The notes beneath the pieces are model-generated. The model saw only the letters and a list, made by a program, of their open reading frames with translations, made no database searches and was not told the origin of the DNA. Position numbers and translations under genes: made by a program. Of a DNA stretch of 64,000 bases, positions 1-9,113 are shown piece after piece. Origin of the DNA: Pedobacter sp. PAMC26386. Lineage in GTDB: Bacteria > Bacteroidota > Bacteroidia > Sphingobacteriales > Sphingobacteriaceae. The stretch lies in contig CP060294.1 of assembly GCA_014302835.1 (NCBI GenBank), forward strand, positions 1,054,001-1,118,000, in the 5' to 3' direction. Position 1 is the stretch's first letter; each line of letters opens with the position of its first letter.

Positions 1-1
1 G

Positions 2-1141
2 AGAACTTCGGGCTTGATTCATAATGATGCCGTGAAAAATCGTATTGCAGGAGTAATAGAGAAAGATGAAAATAGAGAAAATCCTTACTCAAGCCGTAAA
101 ATTGCGCAGCAAAATGCGTTGAATCTTCCGTTATTTCCTACAACTACAATTGGTTCATTTCCTCAGACGCCTGAAGTTCGCAGCTGGAGAGCTAAATTTA
201 AAAAGGGTGGTTTAACACTTGCAGAATATGATGCATTAATTGAAAAGGAAACGGAAGAAACGATTCGTTTTCAGGAAGATACGGGTATTGATGTGCTTGT
301 TCATGGTGAGTTTGAGCGCAATGATATGGTGGAATATTTTGGTGAACAGCTTGCCGGGTTTGTATTTACTAAAAATGGTTGGGTGCAGAGTTATGGCAGT
401 CGTTGTGTGAAACCGCCAATTATATTTGGCGATGTGCATCGCCCTGCGGCAATGACAGTAAGGTGGTCGTCTTATGCGCAATCACTGACTAGTAAGTGGG
501 TTAAAGGAATGCTAACTGGTCCTGTAACTATTTTGCAATGGTCGTTTGTGAGAAATGATCAACCTCGTTCTGTTACTTGTAAACAGATTGCTCTTGCGAT
601 CCGTGATGAGGTCTGTGATTTAGAAAGTGCAGGGATTAAAATCATTCAGATTGATGAACCTGCGATTCGCGAGGGCTTACCTTTGCGTAAATCAGATTGG
701 CAGGAATATCTGAAATGGGCTGTTCAGGCTTTTAGGATTTCTGCAAGCGGGGTGCGTGATGAGACACAGATTCACACCCATATGTGTTATTCGGAGTTTA
801 ATGATATTATTCAGCATATCGCAGATATGGATGCAGATGTGATCACAATTGAATGTTCCCGTTCACAGATGGAATTACTAGATGCCTTCGCTGATTTCAA
901 TTATCCAAATGAAATAGGGCCCGGTGTTTATGATATTCACTCGCCAAGAGTTCCATCCAAACAAGAGATGGTTACTTTGCTGGAAAAAGCAAAGGCAGTA
1001 ATCCCGGCTGCACAATTGTGGGTTAATCCTGATTGTGGTTTAAAAACACGCCATTGGGATGAAACTAAAAAAGCCCTGATTGAAATGGTTGAAGCCGCAA
1101 AAGAATTGCGTTTATCCGTGAAAGAACCAGTAAGTTTGTAA
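2..1141 (+). CDS. metE: MetE, cobalamin-independent methionine synthase, C-terminal part (5' end outside window)
   Basis: This is the C-terminal catalytic half of 5-methyltetrahydropteroyltriglutamate-homocysteine S-methyltransferase, which transfers a methyl group from methyl-tetrahydrofolate to homocysteine in the cytoplasm. The frame is open to the window edge, so the gene starts upstream and the TTG at 14 is not a start. About 380 of the roughly 770 residues usual for the family are visible. The segment opens with the [10 protein letters not shown] signature of the C-terminal barrel. The zinc ligands are present: the His and Cys of THMCYSEF (codons around 776-800), the Glu of TIECSRS, and the Cys of NPDCGLKTR near the end. 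A strong terminator follows the stop. Any upstream riboswitch cannot be seen. Confidence 0.96.
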   Translation, partial: RTSGLIHNDAVKNRIAGVIEKDENRENPYSSRKIAQQNALNLPLFPTTTIGSFPQTPEVRSWRAKFKKGGLTLAEYDALIEKETEETIRFQEDTGIDVLVHGEFERNDMVEYFGEQLAGFVFTKNGWVQSYGSRCVKPPIIFGDVHRPAAMTVRWSSYAQSLTSKWVKGMLTGPVTILQWSFVRNDQPRSVTCKQIALAIRDEVCDLESAGIKIIQIDEPAIREGLPLRKSDWQEYLKWAVQAFRISASGVRDETQIHTHMCYSEFNDIIQHIADMDADVITIECSRSQMELLDAFADFNYPNEIGPGVYDIHSPRVPSKQEMVTLLEKAKAVIPAAQLWVNPDCGLKTRHWDETKKALIEMVEAAKELRLSVKEPVSL

Positions 1142-1147
1142 AATTAA

Positions 1148-1178
1148 CAGGCGGTTTGTTTTCAAACCGCCTGTTTTT
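1148..1178 (+). terminator. Rho-independent terminator of metE
   Basis: A perfect 11-bp stem, CAGGCGGTTTG at 1148-1158 with its complement at 1163-1173, has a TTTT loop and is followed by five T. It begins six bases after the metE stop. Confidence 0.9.
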
Positions 1179-1196
1179 ATATAATAAAATACAAAA

Positions 1197-1583
1197 ATGA
1201 CTATAGAAGAGAAAATTAAATCATCAGAGACCCGAATTTTTAAAGCCGTATTTCCTAATACAACAAACCACTATGATACCTTGTTTGGTGGTACAGCTAT
1301 GCATATGATGGACGAGGTTGCATTCATTACTGCAACCAGGTTTAGCCGCCAGAGAATGGTGACAGTAAGCAGTGATAGAATAGATTTTAAAATGCCAATT
1401 CCTGCCGGTACTATTGTTGAACTGGTTGGTACAGTAAGTCATATTGGGAATACCAGTATGAAAGTAAAGGTTGAAATCTATGTGGAGCAGATGTATTCTG
1501 AAGATCGTGAAAAAGCGGTTACTGGTGAATTCTCATTTGTAGCCATTGATGAACATAAAAAACCTACTGCAATTCTTAAATAA
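1197..1583 (+). CDS. Acyl-CoA thioesterase, hotdog fold (YciA/BACH type)
   Basis: This 128-residue protein matches the single-hotdog acyl-CoA hydrolase family, which cleaves acyl-CoA to free acid and CoA in the cytoplasm. The N-terminal FPNTTNHYDTLFGG segment and the following MHMMDEVAFITATR helix carry the family motif: an Asn/His-rich loop, then a Gly-Gly turn and the hot-dog helix with its catalytic Asp. The length is at the short end of the family (about 130-170). It stands alone between two hairpin terminators, so it is probably a single-gene transcript. The acyl chain preference cannot be read from sequence. Confidence 0.87.
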   Translation: MTIEEKIKSSETRIFKAVFPNTTNHYDTLFGGTAMHMMDEVAFITATRFSRQRMVTVSSDRIDFKMPIPAGTIVELVGTVSHIGNTSMKVKVEIYVEQMYSEDREKAVTGEFSFVAIDEHKKPTAILK

Positions 1584-1602
1584 GTTTTAGGGGTTTGTCT
1601 GT

Positions 1603-1644
1603 AAAAGGGGTTGATCAGTTAAGAAAGCTGATTAACCCCTTTTT
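1603..1644 (+). terminator. Terminator after the thioesterase gene, probably bidirectional
   Basis: A 16-bp stem (1603-1618 with 1628-1643) has one G-T wobble and a 9-nt loop. The arms start with AAAAGGGG and end with CCCCTTTT, so both strands have a U-run after the hairpin. It therefore also serves the convergent oxidoreductase gene ending at 1675. Confidence 0.85.
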
Positions 1645-1674
1645 GCGTTGTTTTATACGGTGAGCAGAAGAAAG

Positions 1675-2691
1675 CTATTCGCTTTCGAGTATAGTGATTT
1701 GCTGAATGATCTGTTCTTCTTTTACAGGATAGGGCTTGTGTTCTCTGATTGTTTGATAAACAGCTTCAAATAAGTGGAGATAAGATGATTTACCTGGCGG
1801 AAGAATTTCTTTAGTGATCTTGCCTTCTTCGTCGATAATACTCAGAATTCCTTCTTTCCCGGCTTGTTCAATGCCATAAAGCGGATCATTTGGACTCATG
1901 TTTTTCAGTAGCTGGGTTTCCTGTATATCTGAACGATGTTTGACATAGGACCCCTTGGTTCCATTGATAATAAATGCAGGTTGTTGTGCTACGACTAGCA
2001 TACTCATGGTAATAAATACTTGTAGGTTTTCGGGATATTTTAAATGGATATAAGCGTAATCATCTACTTGTGTGCCTGGACGGTAGTATCCAAGAGTTTT
2101 ACTCCATTCCAGTGGTTCACCGAATAAGGCAAATACCATATCGAGTAAATGAGGCCCCAGATCATACAATAGCCCGCTACCTGGCATTGGAGTTTCTTTG
2201 AACACTTTAGGCCCTATGGTATAACGATATCTGTCATAACGAATATGTGCCTCTACGAGCCGGCCCAGTTTGCCATTATCTACGACATCTTTTGCCGATA
2301 AAAAATCGCTGTCATACCGGCGGTTCTGGTAGGGAAGGATGTAAAGATTCTGCTGTTTTGCTTCTTTAAAAAGCGCTTTAGCTTCTGCGGCAGTCACTGT
2401 AAATGGTTTTTCAACTAAAACATGTTTACCTGCACGAAGTGCTTTTTGTGCAAATTCAAAATGCGTATAGTTTGGGGTATTGATAATGACCAATTCTATT
2501 TCTGGGTCTGCAATAAGTTCATCTACAGAATTATAGCTTTTTATTTCTGGAAAACGCAGGTACGCTGTTTTTTCAGATCTTTCTACTACTGCGGATAGGT
2601 TAAACCCTGGATGCGCATTGACGAAGGGGGAATGAAATAACTTTCCAGACATTCCAAAGGATAATATGCCTGTATTTATGGGTTTTTGCAT
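1675..2691 (-). CDS. Gfo/Idh/MocA family oxidoreductase
   Basis: This 338-residue protein is an NAD(P)-dependent oxidoreductase of the Gfo/Idh/MocA family. The N-terminal Rossmann fold shows TGILSFGMSGKLFHSPF, the nucleotide-binding loop in the version typical of the YvaA subgroup. EKPFTVTAAEAKAL, with the conserved E-K-P, lies about 95 residues in, and the C-terminal part is the alpha/beta substrate domain with the GPHLLDM stretch. The substrate is probably a sugar or cyclitol but cannot be named. The start fits the family N-terminus. Its ATG overlaps the ATG of the divergent rpiA-like gene within a single CATG at 2689-2692, so its promoter must lie inside the neighbouring coding region. Confidence 0.9.
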   Translation of the reverse strand: MQKPINTGILSFGMSGKLFHSPFVNAHPGFNLSAVVERSEKTAYLRFPEIKSYNSVDELIADPEIELVIINTPNYTHFEFAQKALRAGKHVLVEKPFTVTAAEAKALFKEAKQQNLYILPYQNRRYDSDFLSAKDVVDNGKLGRLVEAHIRYDRYRYTIGPKVFKETPMPGSGLLYDLGPHLLDMVFALFGEPLEWSKTLGYYRPGTQVDDYAYIHLKYPENLQVFITMSMLVVAQQPAFIINGTKGSYVKHRSDIQETQLLKNMSPNDPLYGIEQAGKEGILSIIDEEGKITKEILPPGKSSYLHLFEAVYQTIREHKPYPVKEEQIIQQITILESE

Positions 2692-3421
2692 GGATAAATA
2701 TATTAAATTTAGCCCGGATACTAATTTGATTGAGATGATTGATTACAAAATGGAGGCTGCAAAAGCTTCATTAAACTTTATAAAAGCCGGGCAAACAATT
2801 GGTTTGGGAGCTGGAAGTACGATCGTACACTTGATGAATCTGATTAGTGAAAATGTAGTGCTTGCGGCATCTTTAACATTTGTATCCTCTTCTTTTAAAA
2901 CACGCGCTTACCTGTTGGAGAAAGGACTGAATGTCAAGTTCTCGAATTTGATAGCAGAACTGGATACTTATTTTGATGGATGTGATCAGTTTGATTCTGG
3001 GTTGAATGCATTGAAAAGTGGAGGCGGAATTCATACGAGTGAAAAAATCCTGGCTTCCATGGCTGCTGAATTTATTTTAATGGGTGATGAAAGTAAAATG
3101 GTTAGCAAACTGGACCATACTTATCCTTTGGTCGTGGAAATTTTGCAAGAGGCTTTGCCTGCTGTGCTCCACCAGCTCAAATCGACTTATCCTGACGCTG
3201 TTGTTAAATTGAGATTGAGCAATCAGAAAGATGGCGCACTGATTTCTGATAATGGTAATTTACTGGCAGATATTTATTTTACTGAATTGCCAGAATTACA
3301 GGAGTTAAATGTTGCGGTAAAAATGATCCCGGGAATTGTAGATCACTCTCTGTTTTTCGGTATGGCAACAAAAGCGGTGATCGCAGGTGAAAAGGGGATA
3401 AAGATCTTGATACCAGCATAG
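2690..3421 (+). CDS. rpiA: Ribose-5-phosphate isomerase A
   Basis: The protein matches RpiA, which interconverts ribose 5-phosphate and ribulose 5-phosphate in the pentose phosphate pathway. Visible motifs are GLGAGST (phosphate-binding loop), DTYFDGCDQFD (the usual DGADE acidic motif altered to DGCDQ), SGGGIHTSEK with the catalytic Lys region, and PGIVDHSLFFG near the C-terminus (usually VEHGLF). The residue changes make it a divergent member. I take the ATG at 2690 (243 residues); in-frame ATGs at 2666 and 2678 would extend the gene into the opposite gene. A start near the MEAAK segment is also possible. A perfect inverted repeat follows the stop. Confidence 0.87.
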   Translation: MDKYIKFSPDTNLIEMIDYKMEAAKASLNFIKAGQTIGLGAGSTIVHLMNLISENVVLAASLTFVSSSFKTRAYLLEKGLNVKFSNLIAELDTYFDGCDQFDSGLNALKSGGGIHTSEKILASMAAEFILMGDESKMVSKLDHTYPLVVEILQEALPAVLHQLKSTYPDAVVKLRLSNQKDGALISDNGNLLADIYFTELPELQELNVAVKMIPGIVDHSLFFGMATKAVIAGEKGIKILIPA

Positions 3422-3426
3422 TTTAA

Positions 3427-3480
3427 ATAGAAAAAGGGGTTAAGAGACTGTATATACAGTCTCTTAACCCCTTTTTCTAT
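3427..3480. terminator. Bidirectional terminator between rpiA and the C1 peptidase gene
   Basis: A perfect inverted repeat has 27-bp arms (3427-3453 and 3454-3480) and no unpaired spacer. The outer part reads AAAAAGGGGTTAAGAGACTG on the left arm, so both strands end the hairpin in a T-rich tail. It separates two convergent genes and shares its AAAAGGGGTTAA core with the terminator at 1603-1644. Confidence 0.88.
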
Positions 3481-3492
3481 TTTGTTTTGGGA

Positions 3493-4689
3493 TTAAATAC
3501 CCAGACTTTTTCTTGTAGCTGCTGGTATGCCACCTTTGTTTAGTAAGAACGCAGTAGTTTTATATTTTACATAATTCTTAGTTGCGTACAAATAACCTTT
3601 ATAGTCATTGGTTACACCCCATGAATTTTTAACGATATAGTATTCTTTACCATTCTGATCTTTAGCTAAGCCAACGATATGCATACCGTGGTCATCAGTA
3701 GTTTCATAGTTGTCAAAAGCTAACTGACGGTTTTCCTGAGTGATTTCCATTTCAGGTTTCGGCTCACTGAACATCGACGCTTTTTCCTGTTCATTCATTT
3801 CTTCATATGGTTTAGCAGGGATATAAGCAACACCATTTTTGTAAGAGAAAGATTTCTCACTTACATCAGTAGCCCATGCTACAGAATAACCGTTTTTCAA
3901 TGCATTGTCAATGATATCAGTGATTTCATTCACTTTAACATTGTAAACCTGATCGAATGACCAGTTATCCTGTACTAACAAAGTAAATTTGCTGTAGAAA
4001 GGGTGATCGTTAAATGAGGACAATTCTACATAATCATCAGGGTTAATACCAACTACTTGTTTTGCAAAAGTTTGTGGTGTATAGCTTTTACCTTTGTAAT
4101 CGAATTTTTCAGGAACCTGACCTAAATAAGAATCAATTACTGCTGTATAAGCTTTTTGCCAGTTGGGTGTTAAAGTTTTGTTTGCATTTTTAACTACTGC
4201 TTCTAGCATGCCAGTAGTAATTGCACCCATTTCACCAAATTTGTTGATTTTAGTACCGTAGTTTAAACCAGTGTAGTTTACTTGTGGAACTGCACCGTAT
4301 TTTCTGTACATATTGATGACATCATGTAAAGCACCGCCATCGCCCAGTGTTACTGCGCCGTGCATACGTACATAGTTTTTACCTTTTTCTACATAAGCGT
4401 TACGTGCAGAAAAGATCTCAGATAAAGCTACTGGTTCTTTTCCCATTCTGATCATTTCTGATTCAAGGAAAGAGTTTGTAGAGTAACTCCAGCAAGTTCC
4501 TGAAGATCCCTGGTTTTTAACGGATGTATTTTCAAGGTTAATCACGTCTGTGAATTTAAAACCTGAAGTACTGTTAGCAGATTGGTTGTTTTTTAAAGAA
4601 TTAACCAGGTTATCCTGAGCAAATCCAAAAGTAGATGTTAATAATAGTCCGGAGGCAAGGACTAAAGGTTTAAATATTAATTTGTTCAT
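3493..4689 (-). CDS. Secreted C1 family peptidase (PepC/bleomycin hydrolase type)
   Basis: This 398-residue papain-fold cysteine peptidase starts with a signal peptide (residues 1-24, ending TFGFA-Q), so it acts in the periplasm or outside. The catalytic set is complete: Gln60 and Cys66 in KNQGSSGTCWSY, His337 in DHGMHIVG, and Asn355 in VKNSWG. The long insertions between Cys and His and the overall length fit the aminopeptidase C/bleomycin hydrolase group more than the papain group. Unlike cytoplasmic PepC, this one is exported, as is common in Bacteroidetes. It is monocistronic, with a bidirectional terminator at its 3' end and a 243-bp upstream region. Confidence 0.92.
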   Translation of the reverse strand: MNKLIFKPLVLASGLLLTSTFGFAQDNLVNSLKNNQSANSTSGFKFTDVINLENTSVKNQGSSGTCWSYSTNSFLESEMIRMGKEPVALSEIFSARNAYVEKGKNYVRMHGAVTLGDGGALHDVINMYRKYGAVPQVNYTGLNYGTKINKFGEMGAITTGMLEAVVKNANKTLTPNWQKAYTAVIDSYLGQVPEKFDYKGKSYTPQTFAKQVVGINPDDYVELSSFNDHPFYSKFTLLVQDNWSFDQVYNVKVNEITDIIDNALKNGYSVAWATDVSEKSFSYKNGVAYIPAKPYEEMNEQEKASMFSEPKPEMEITQENRQLAFDNYETTDDHGMHIVGLAKDQNGKEYYIVKNSWGVTNDYKGYLYATKNYVKYKTTAFLLNKGGIPAATRKSLGI

Positions 4690-4893
4690 TATTGTGTGTT
4701 TGATTAGTATTCAAGGGTAATTTATTGTGCAACTACATTGCATTTGCGTATCTTCGCTTGGCAATGTACATCTTTTAGCCAATAATGAAAAAATATTACC
4801 ATGAAAATATTCTGAACAACATAAAATTTACACAGGGCGCTGCAATACGCTATTTTATTTGGCTTAAAATGGGGTAAAACATGATCTATCTGT

Positions 4894-4901
4894 TAATTTT
4901 G
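4894..4901 (+). promoter_or_regulatory. Bacteroidetes -7 promoter element before the COG0523 gene
   Basis: TAATTTTG fits the TAnnTTTG consensus of the primary sigma factor of Bacteroidetes and lies 31 nt before the ATG at 4933. No good TTTG -33 box is present at the expected distance, so the call is moderate. Confidence 0.45.
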
Positions 4902-4932
4902 TAGCATTGAACTAAAGCCAGATCAAATACAG

Positions 4933-5976
4933 ATGAAATATATGAAGGCAAAAGAAGTGACTATCCTTACCGGGTTTTTAGGCGCAGGTAAAACAACAGT
5001 TTTGAATGCAGTAATTTCGAAAATGAAGGATACCCGCTTCGCTATTATAGAAAATGAAATTGGTTCTGAAAGTATTGACGCAGGGCTGATTGTTAAAGGT
5101 GATGAGGAGATTGTAGAACTTAACAATGGTTGCATCTGTTGTACATTGAATGATGACCTGTATGAGATTCTTAATAATTTATGGGAGAAAAAAGATTCCT
5201 GGGACCATCTGATTATAGAGGCTACAGGAATTGCTGATCCTGCAAATATCGCTTATCCTTTTTTGACCATGGATCAGGTGAAAAGGGGATACGATTTGAA
5301 AAGAGTTATCTGTATTGTAGACGCTGAGCTGGTTGAAGATCAATTAAAGGAGCGTCCAGAAGCAATTCAGCAGATTGCCTTTAGTGATAGTATCCTATTA
5401 AACAAGGTAGAGCGGGTAAGTGAAAGTTATATTAAAGAGCTTCAGGCTATTTTAAAGGCTATCAACCCATTTGCAGAAATTTTGATAGCCACTAAGGATG
5501 ATTTTCAGGTCAGAAAACTGTTTGCCAGGGAGCGGTTTGCTAATTTTTACAGCAATCCCAAACCAGTTTCTACTCCAAAGGGAATATTCAGCTTAGGTAA
5601 CGGTACAACTGAAAAACAATCTTTAATGGCTTTTGCGGCTTCTCACAACCGCCATGAACACAGTGATATTGAGACGATACTTTTAAAGTATAAAGAGAGC
5701 CTGAATATTGAAGAGCTGGAGCACCGGATGATGGTTTTTCTGATTTTACAGTCGGCTAATGTTTACCGGATTAAAGGCATTATTTATAGTCATCTCTTTG
5801 AAAGCAGGATTGTGTTGCAAACGGTTGGTAAATCACTTTCTATTACTTTGGGCGATACCTGGTTGCCAGATGAAATCAGAGAAACTAAGCTTGTTGTAAT
5901 TGGAAAGGATCTCAAGGTATATGGTTTTGACAAAATGTTCCGTACCTGCCTATATCCTGAATCTGAACAAAAATAG
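4933..5976 (+). CDS. COG0523/CobW-family GTPase, putative metal chaperone
   Basis: This 347-residue protein belongs to the G3E P-loop GTPases of the CobW/YjiA/ZNG1 group, which hand Zn or other metals to target proteins in the cytoplasm. Walker A is GFLGAGKTT at residues 14-22; the metal-binding GCICC motif supplies Cys67, Cys69 and Cys70; ENEIGSESID is the switch region; ATGIADP and LLNKVERV (NKxD-like) complete the G domain. The C-terminal part from about residue 230 is the smaller CobW_C-like domain. No His-rich tail is present. The stop lies 12 bp before the M1 aminopeptidase gene, so the two are likely co-transcribed, perhaps because the peptidase needs zinc (inference). Confidence 0.9.
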   Translation: MKYMKAKEVTILTGFLGAGKTTVLNAVISKMKDTRFAIIENEIGSESIDAGLIVKGDEEIVELNNGCICCTLNDDLYEILNNLWEKKDSWDHLIIEATGIADPANIAYPFLTMDQVKRGYDLKRVICIVDAELVEDQLKERPEAIQQIAFSDSILLNKVERVSESYIKELQAILKAINPFAEILIATKDDFQVRKLFARERFANFYSNPKPVSTPKGIFSLGNGTTEKQSLMAFAASHNRHEHSDIETILLKYKESLNIEELEHRMMVFLILQSANVYRIKGIIYSHLFESRIVLQTVGKSLSITLGDTWLPDEIRETKLVVIGKDLKVYGFDKMFRTCLYPESEQK

Positions 5977-5988
5977 TAAATTGCCCTC

Positions 5989-8565
5989 ATGACTTTTCGC
6001 TATAAAACACTACTGCTGTTGTCGGTTGTAATCAGTTCTTGTTCATCCAGGAAAGCAATTCCTGATCCTGTCTTAGAAAATGGAGTAAGCAGATCACTGG
6101 CAGTTTACCGAAAATCTGTACTTACGGCTATTCATTATGGGTTGGAGTTGAATATACCTGCTCAAAAGACAGAAGCTATTTCTGCACATGAAACGTTGAA
6201 TTTTAAATTGAGTAAGGTTAGGTCGCCTTTGCAGCTTGATTTTAAAGAAGACGCCTCAAAAATAGGTTTGCTGACTATTAATGGTAAGACTGTACCGGTC
6301 ATACATGAGAAGGAACATTTGATTCTGATGCCTAAGTTTTTGAAAAAAGGCGACAATGAAGTGCGCATTTTATTTCGGGCAGGTGAGGGAGCATTGAATA
6401 GAAATGCAGATTATCTATATACTTTATTTGTCCCGGATAGAGCAAGGACTGTCTTTCCTTGCTTTGATCAGCCGGATTTAAAGGCTACATATACACTTAC
6501 ACTTCATTTACCTAAGGACTGGAAGGCAATAGCCAATGCTGAACTCAGAGATTCTGTACAGGAACAGCATCGCAAAACATATCATTATAAAACATCTGAT
6601 TTGCTGAGTACCTATCTGTTCGCTTTTGCAGTTGGTAAATTCCAGCTTTATAATGGTACTGTGAACCGGCAAAAAGCTGATTTTTTATATCGTGAAACGG
6701 ATATCGCTAAGCTTAAACCAAGTTTGCCTGCAATATATGATATTCATTCTGCTGCGTTGAAGTATTTTGAAGACTGGACGGCTATTGCTTATCCTTTTCA
6801 GAAATTTGGATTTGTAGCTATTCCGGATTTTCAGTTTGGAGGGATGGAACACCCAGGTGCCATACAATACAAATCGGCCTCGTTGTTTTTAGATGCTGGT
6901 GCAACTAAAGATCAGCTTAATGCACGCAATAACCTTATCGCACATGAAACTGCACATATGTGGTTTGGTGATCTGGTTACGATGGACTGGTTTTCTGATG
7001 TTTGGATGAAGGAAGTATTTGCCAACTTTATGGCGGATAAAAGTGCAGAAGAGGCCGGAGGGAAGGTTAATTATTCACTTAAATTTCTGATTGACCACTT
7101 TCCTGCTGCTTATGCGGTAGATCGTACGGAAGGTGCTAATCCGATCCGTCAGCCGCTTGATAATCTGAAAGATGCAGGAACACTTTATGGAAATATTATT
7201 TATCATAAAGCGCCTGTGATGATGCAACAATTGGAGAATCTGATGGGAAAAGATAAATTTCGGGATGGGGTAAGGGAATACTTAAAGAAATTTGCCAATA
7301 GTAATGCCTCGTGGCCTGATTTAATTCATATTCTTGATGGGCATACAGAGGTAGATCTGGAGAAATGGAATAAAGTCTGGGTAAATGAAAGTGGCAGACC
7401 GGTAATTGATTATAAGATAGCTTATCAGGGAGGTAAAATCAGTGCGCTGACGATGACCCAGCAAGCAGAATATGGAGGGAAAAGAGTATGGCCACAAACT
7501 TTTGAGGTGACTTTGTTTTATCCGGGCTCAGTTAAGGTTATTCATGCTGGTTTAACAACCGAGACGCTGGATCTTAAAGAAGCCGTTGGGTTGGATAAAC
7601 CTTTGTTTATTCTTTTCAATTCGGCAGGAGATGGTTATGGATTATGGCCGGTTGATCCGGTAGCTCAGCAGCATTTATTTGAGATGGAAAAGCCATTACA
7701 CAGAGCCGTAACCTATATTTCATTATATGAGCAGATGTTGAGTGGAAAAACTATGCAGCCTTCGGCTTTATTAAACCTGTTTAGCCAGGGATTAGCAAAA
7801 GAGGAAGAAGAGCTCAATATCAGGTTGCTGAGTAGTTATATCAGTACTATTTACTGGCAGTTCAGTGATGTTAAAGAAAGAGCATTGTTGTCGGAGATGC
7901 TGGAAAATAAATTATGGAATGCAATGCTGCTTCAAAAAAGTAGTAATAACAAAAAACAGCTTTTCAAAGCTTATCAGGATGTTTTTGTGAGTAAAGCAGC
8001 AAGAAATAAGCTCTATCAGATCTGGAAAAGTATGAAGGCTCCTGCGGGCGTCACACTTTCGGAAGATGATTATACGAGTCTTGCACTTTCGTTAGCGGTA
8101 AGAGACGATGCTGATGATACTATTTTAGGAACGCAGGATTCGCGAATTACAAACGCTGACCGTAAAAAACGCTTTGAATTTATCATACCGGCTGTTTCTG
8201 GAAAGAAAAATGTAAGAGATGATTTTTTCGATAGTTTGAAATATCTGGCTAACAGGACCAAAGAGTCGAATGTTCTTGCGGCTTTGTATTATCTTCATCA
8301 CCCGCTGCGTCAGCAATATAGTATCGGTTATTTAGAGAAAAGCCTGGATTTATTAGAAGAGATTCAATCTACAGGTGATATTTTCTTTCCGCAATCCTGG
8401 TTACAGGCTACATTTGGAACATACCGGAGTAAGGAAGCTATGGCTATTGTCAATGGTTTTCTTAAAAGTCATCCAGATTATAATCCAAGACTGAAAGCCA
8501 AAATTTTGCAGGCGACTGATAATTTGGTCCGTGCGGTGCGATTATCGTCACAGCAGGGTAAATAA
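5989..8565 (+). CDS. M1 family metallo-aminopeptidase, lipoprotein
   Basis: This is an 858-residue gluzincin aminopeptidase. The N-terminus is a lipoprotein signal ending SVVISSC, so the protein is anchored in an envelope membrane. The zinc site is complete: H319-E320-T-A-H323 with Glu342 18 residues beyond the second His, in the order HExxH-x18-E. The substrate-recognition motif usually GAMEN reads GGMEH (284-288), so the final Asn is His. The N-terminal beta-sandwich covers about 50-240 and a C-terminal helical domain follows from about 560. It removes N-terminal residues from peptides, probably in nutrient peptide use. It sits 12 bp behind the COG0523 gene. Confidence 0.92.
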   Translation: MTFRYKTLLLLSVVISSCSSRKAIPDPVLENGVSRSLAVYRKSVLTAIHYGLELNIPAQKTEAISAHETLNFKLSKVRSPLQLDFKEDASKIGLLTINGKTVPVIHEKEHLILMPKFLKKGDNEVRILFRAGEGALNRNADYLYTLFVPDRARTVFPCFDQPDLKATYTLTLHLPKDWKAIANAELRDSVQEQHRKTYHYKTSDLLSTYLFAFAVGKFQLYNGTVNRQKADFLYRETDIAKLKPSLPAIYDIHSAALKYFEDWTAIAYPFQKFGFVAIPDFQFGGMEHPGAIQYKSASLFLDAGATKDQLNARNNLIAHETAHMWFGDLVTMDWFSDVWMKEVFANFMADKSAEEAGGKVNYSLKFLIDHFPAAYAVDRTEGANPIRQPLDNLKDAGTLYGNIIYHKAPVMMQQLENLMGKDKFRDGVREYLKKFANSNASWPDLIHILDGHTEVDLEKWNKVWVNESGRPVIDYKIAYQGGKISALTMTQQAEYGGKRVWPQTFEVTLFYPGSVKVIHAGLTTETLDLKEAVGLDKPLFILFNSAGDGYGLWPVDPVAQQHLFEMEKPLHRAVTYISLYEQMLSGKTMQPSALLNLFSQGLAKEEEELNIRLLSSYISTIYWQFSDVKERALLSEMLENKLWNAMLLQKSSNNKKQLFKAYQDVFVSKAARNKLYQIWKSMKAPAGVTLSEDDYTSLALSLAVRDDADDTILGTQDSRITNADRKKRFEFIIPAVSGKKNVRDDFFDSLKYLANRTKESNVLAALYYLHHPLRQQYSIGYLEKSLDLLEEIQSTGDIFFPQSWLQATFGTYRSKEAMAIVNGFLKSHPDYNPRLKAKILQATDNLVRAVRLSSQQGK

Positions 8566-8594
8566 GGAGGCGTTATCAGAAAAGCTGAATAGGT

Positions 8595-8634
8595 ATACGA
8601 ATATTTTCAATATTGATATTGAAAATATTCGTAT
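8595..8634. promoter_or_regulatory. 40-bp palindrome, probable operator of the Xre/RES operon
   Basis: Perfect 19-nt arms, ATACGAATATTTTCAATAT at 8595-8613 and its complement at 8616-8634, flank a TG centre. It ends 24 bp before the antitoxin start codon. Xre-type antitoxins repress their own operon, so this is the natural operator, overlapping the promoter. Autoregulation is inferred. Confidence 0.75.
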
Positions 8635-8658
8635 ATTAGTCTTCTAAATCTTAAAGAT

Positions 8659-9105
8659 ATGTCAGTTACAAGTGTATTACTTTCGGATAAACGGACAGAA
8701 ACACTTCGCGTCAAGTTTAGTGCAATTGATGTAAGTGATGATATGAAGGTCTTTCAATATGCAAGACAGGGGCTAAAACCCGGTTTATTTTACGATTTTG
8801 CTGAGGCGATTAATATTTCTAATAAATCATTGGCGGATTTGATTAATATATCCTCCCGGACAATCAGTAACTATAAAGAACAAAAGAAATTGCTGGAACC
8901 TGTTTATGGGGAGCATTTGCTTAAATTAATAGGTCTTTATAAAAAAGGAGTAGAGTTATTTGGTACAGTTGATGAATTTAGCTACTGGTTGAATAAACCG
9001 TTCTGGAGTTCAAAAGAACGCCCTATGGACTGGTTGACAACTCCCGGTGGCGTAGATCTGGTTGCTGATGAACTCCTGAAGATGGCTTATGGTGATGCGG
9101 TTTAA
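8659..9105 (+). CDS. Xre/MbcA/ParS-type antitoxin (DUF2384 domain)
   Basis: This 148-residue antitoxin is paired with the RES-domain toxin 8 bp downstream. The N-terminal part (about 40-90) is a helix-turn-helix of the Xre type, with SLADLINISSRTISNYK as its recognition part. The C-terminal DUF2384 part includes LFGTVDEFSYWLNKPFW, which in this family covers the toxin active site. Expected roles are neutralising the toxin and repressing the operon through the palindrome at 8595-8634. The ATG follows an A-rich leader without a Shine-Dalgarno sequence. Confidence 0.9.
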   Translation: MSVTSVLLSDKRTETLRVKFSAIDVSDDMKVFQYARQGLKPGLFYDFAEAINISNKSLADLINISSRTISNYKEQKKLLEPVYGEHLLKLIGLYKKGVELFGTVDEFSYWLNKPFWSSKERPMDWLTTPGGVDLVADELLKMAYGDAV

Positions 9106-9113
9106 GTTTACAG

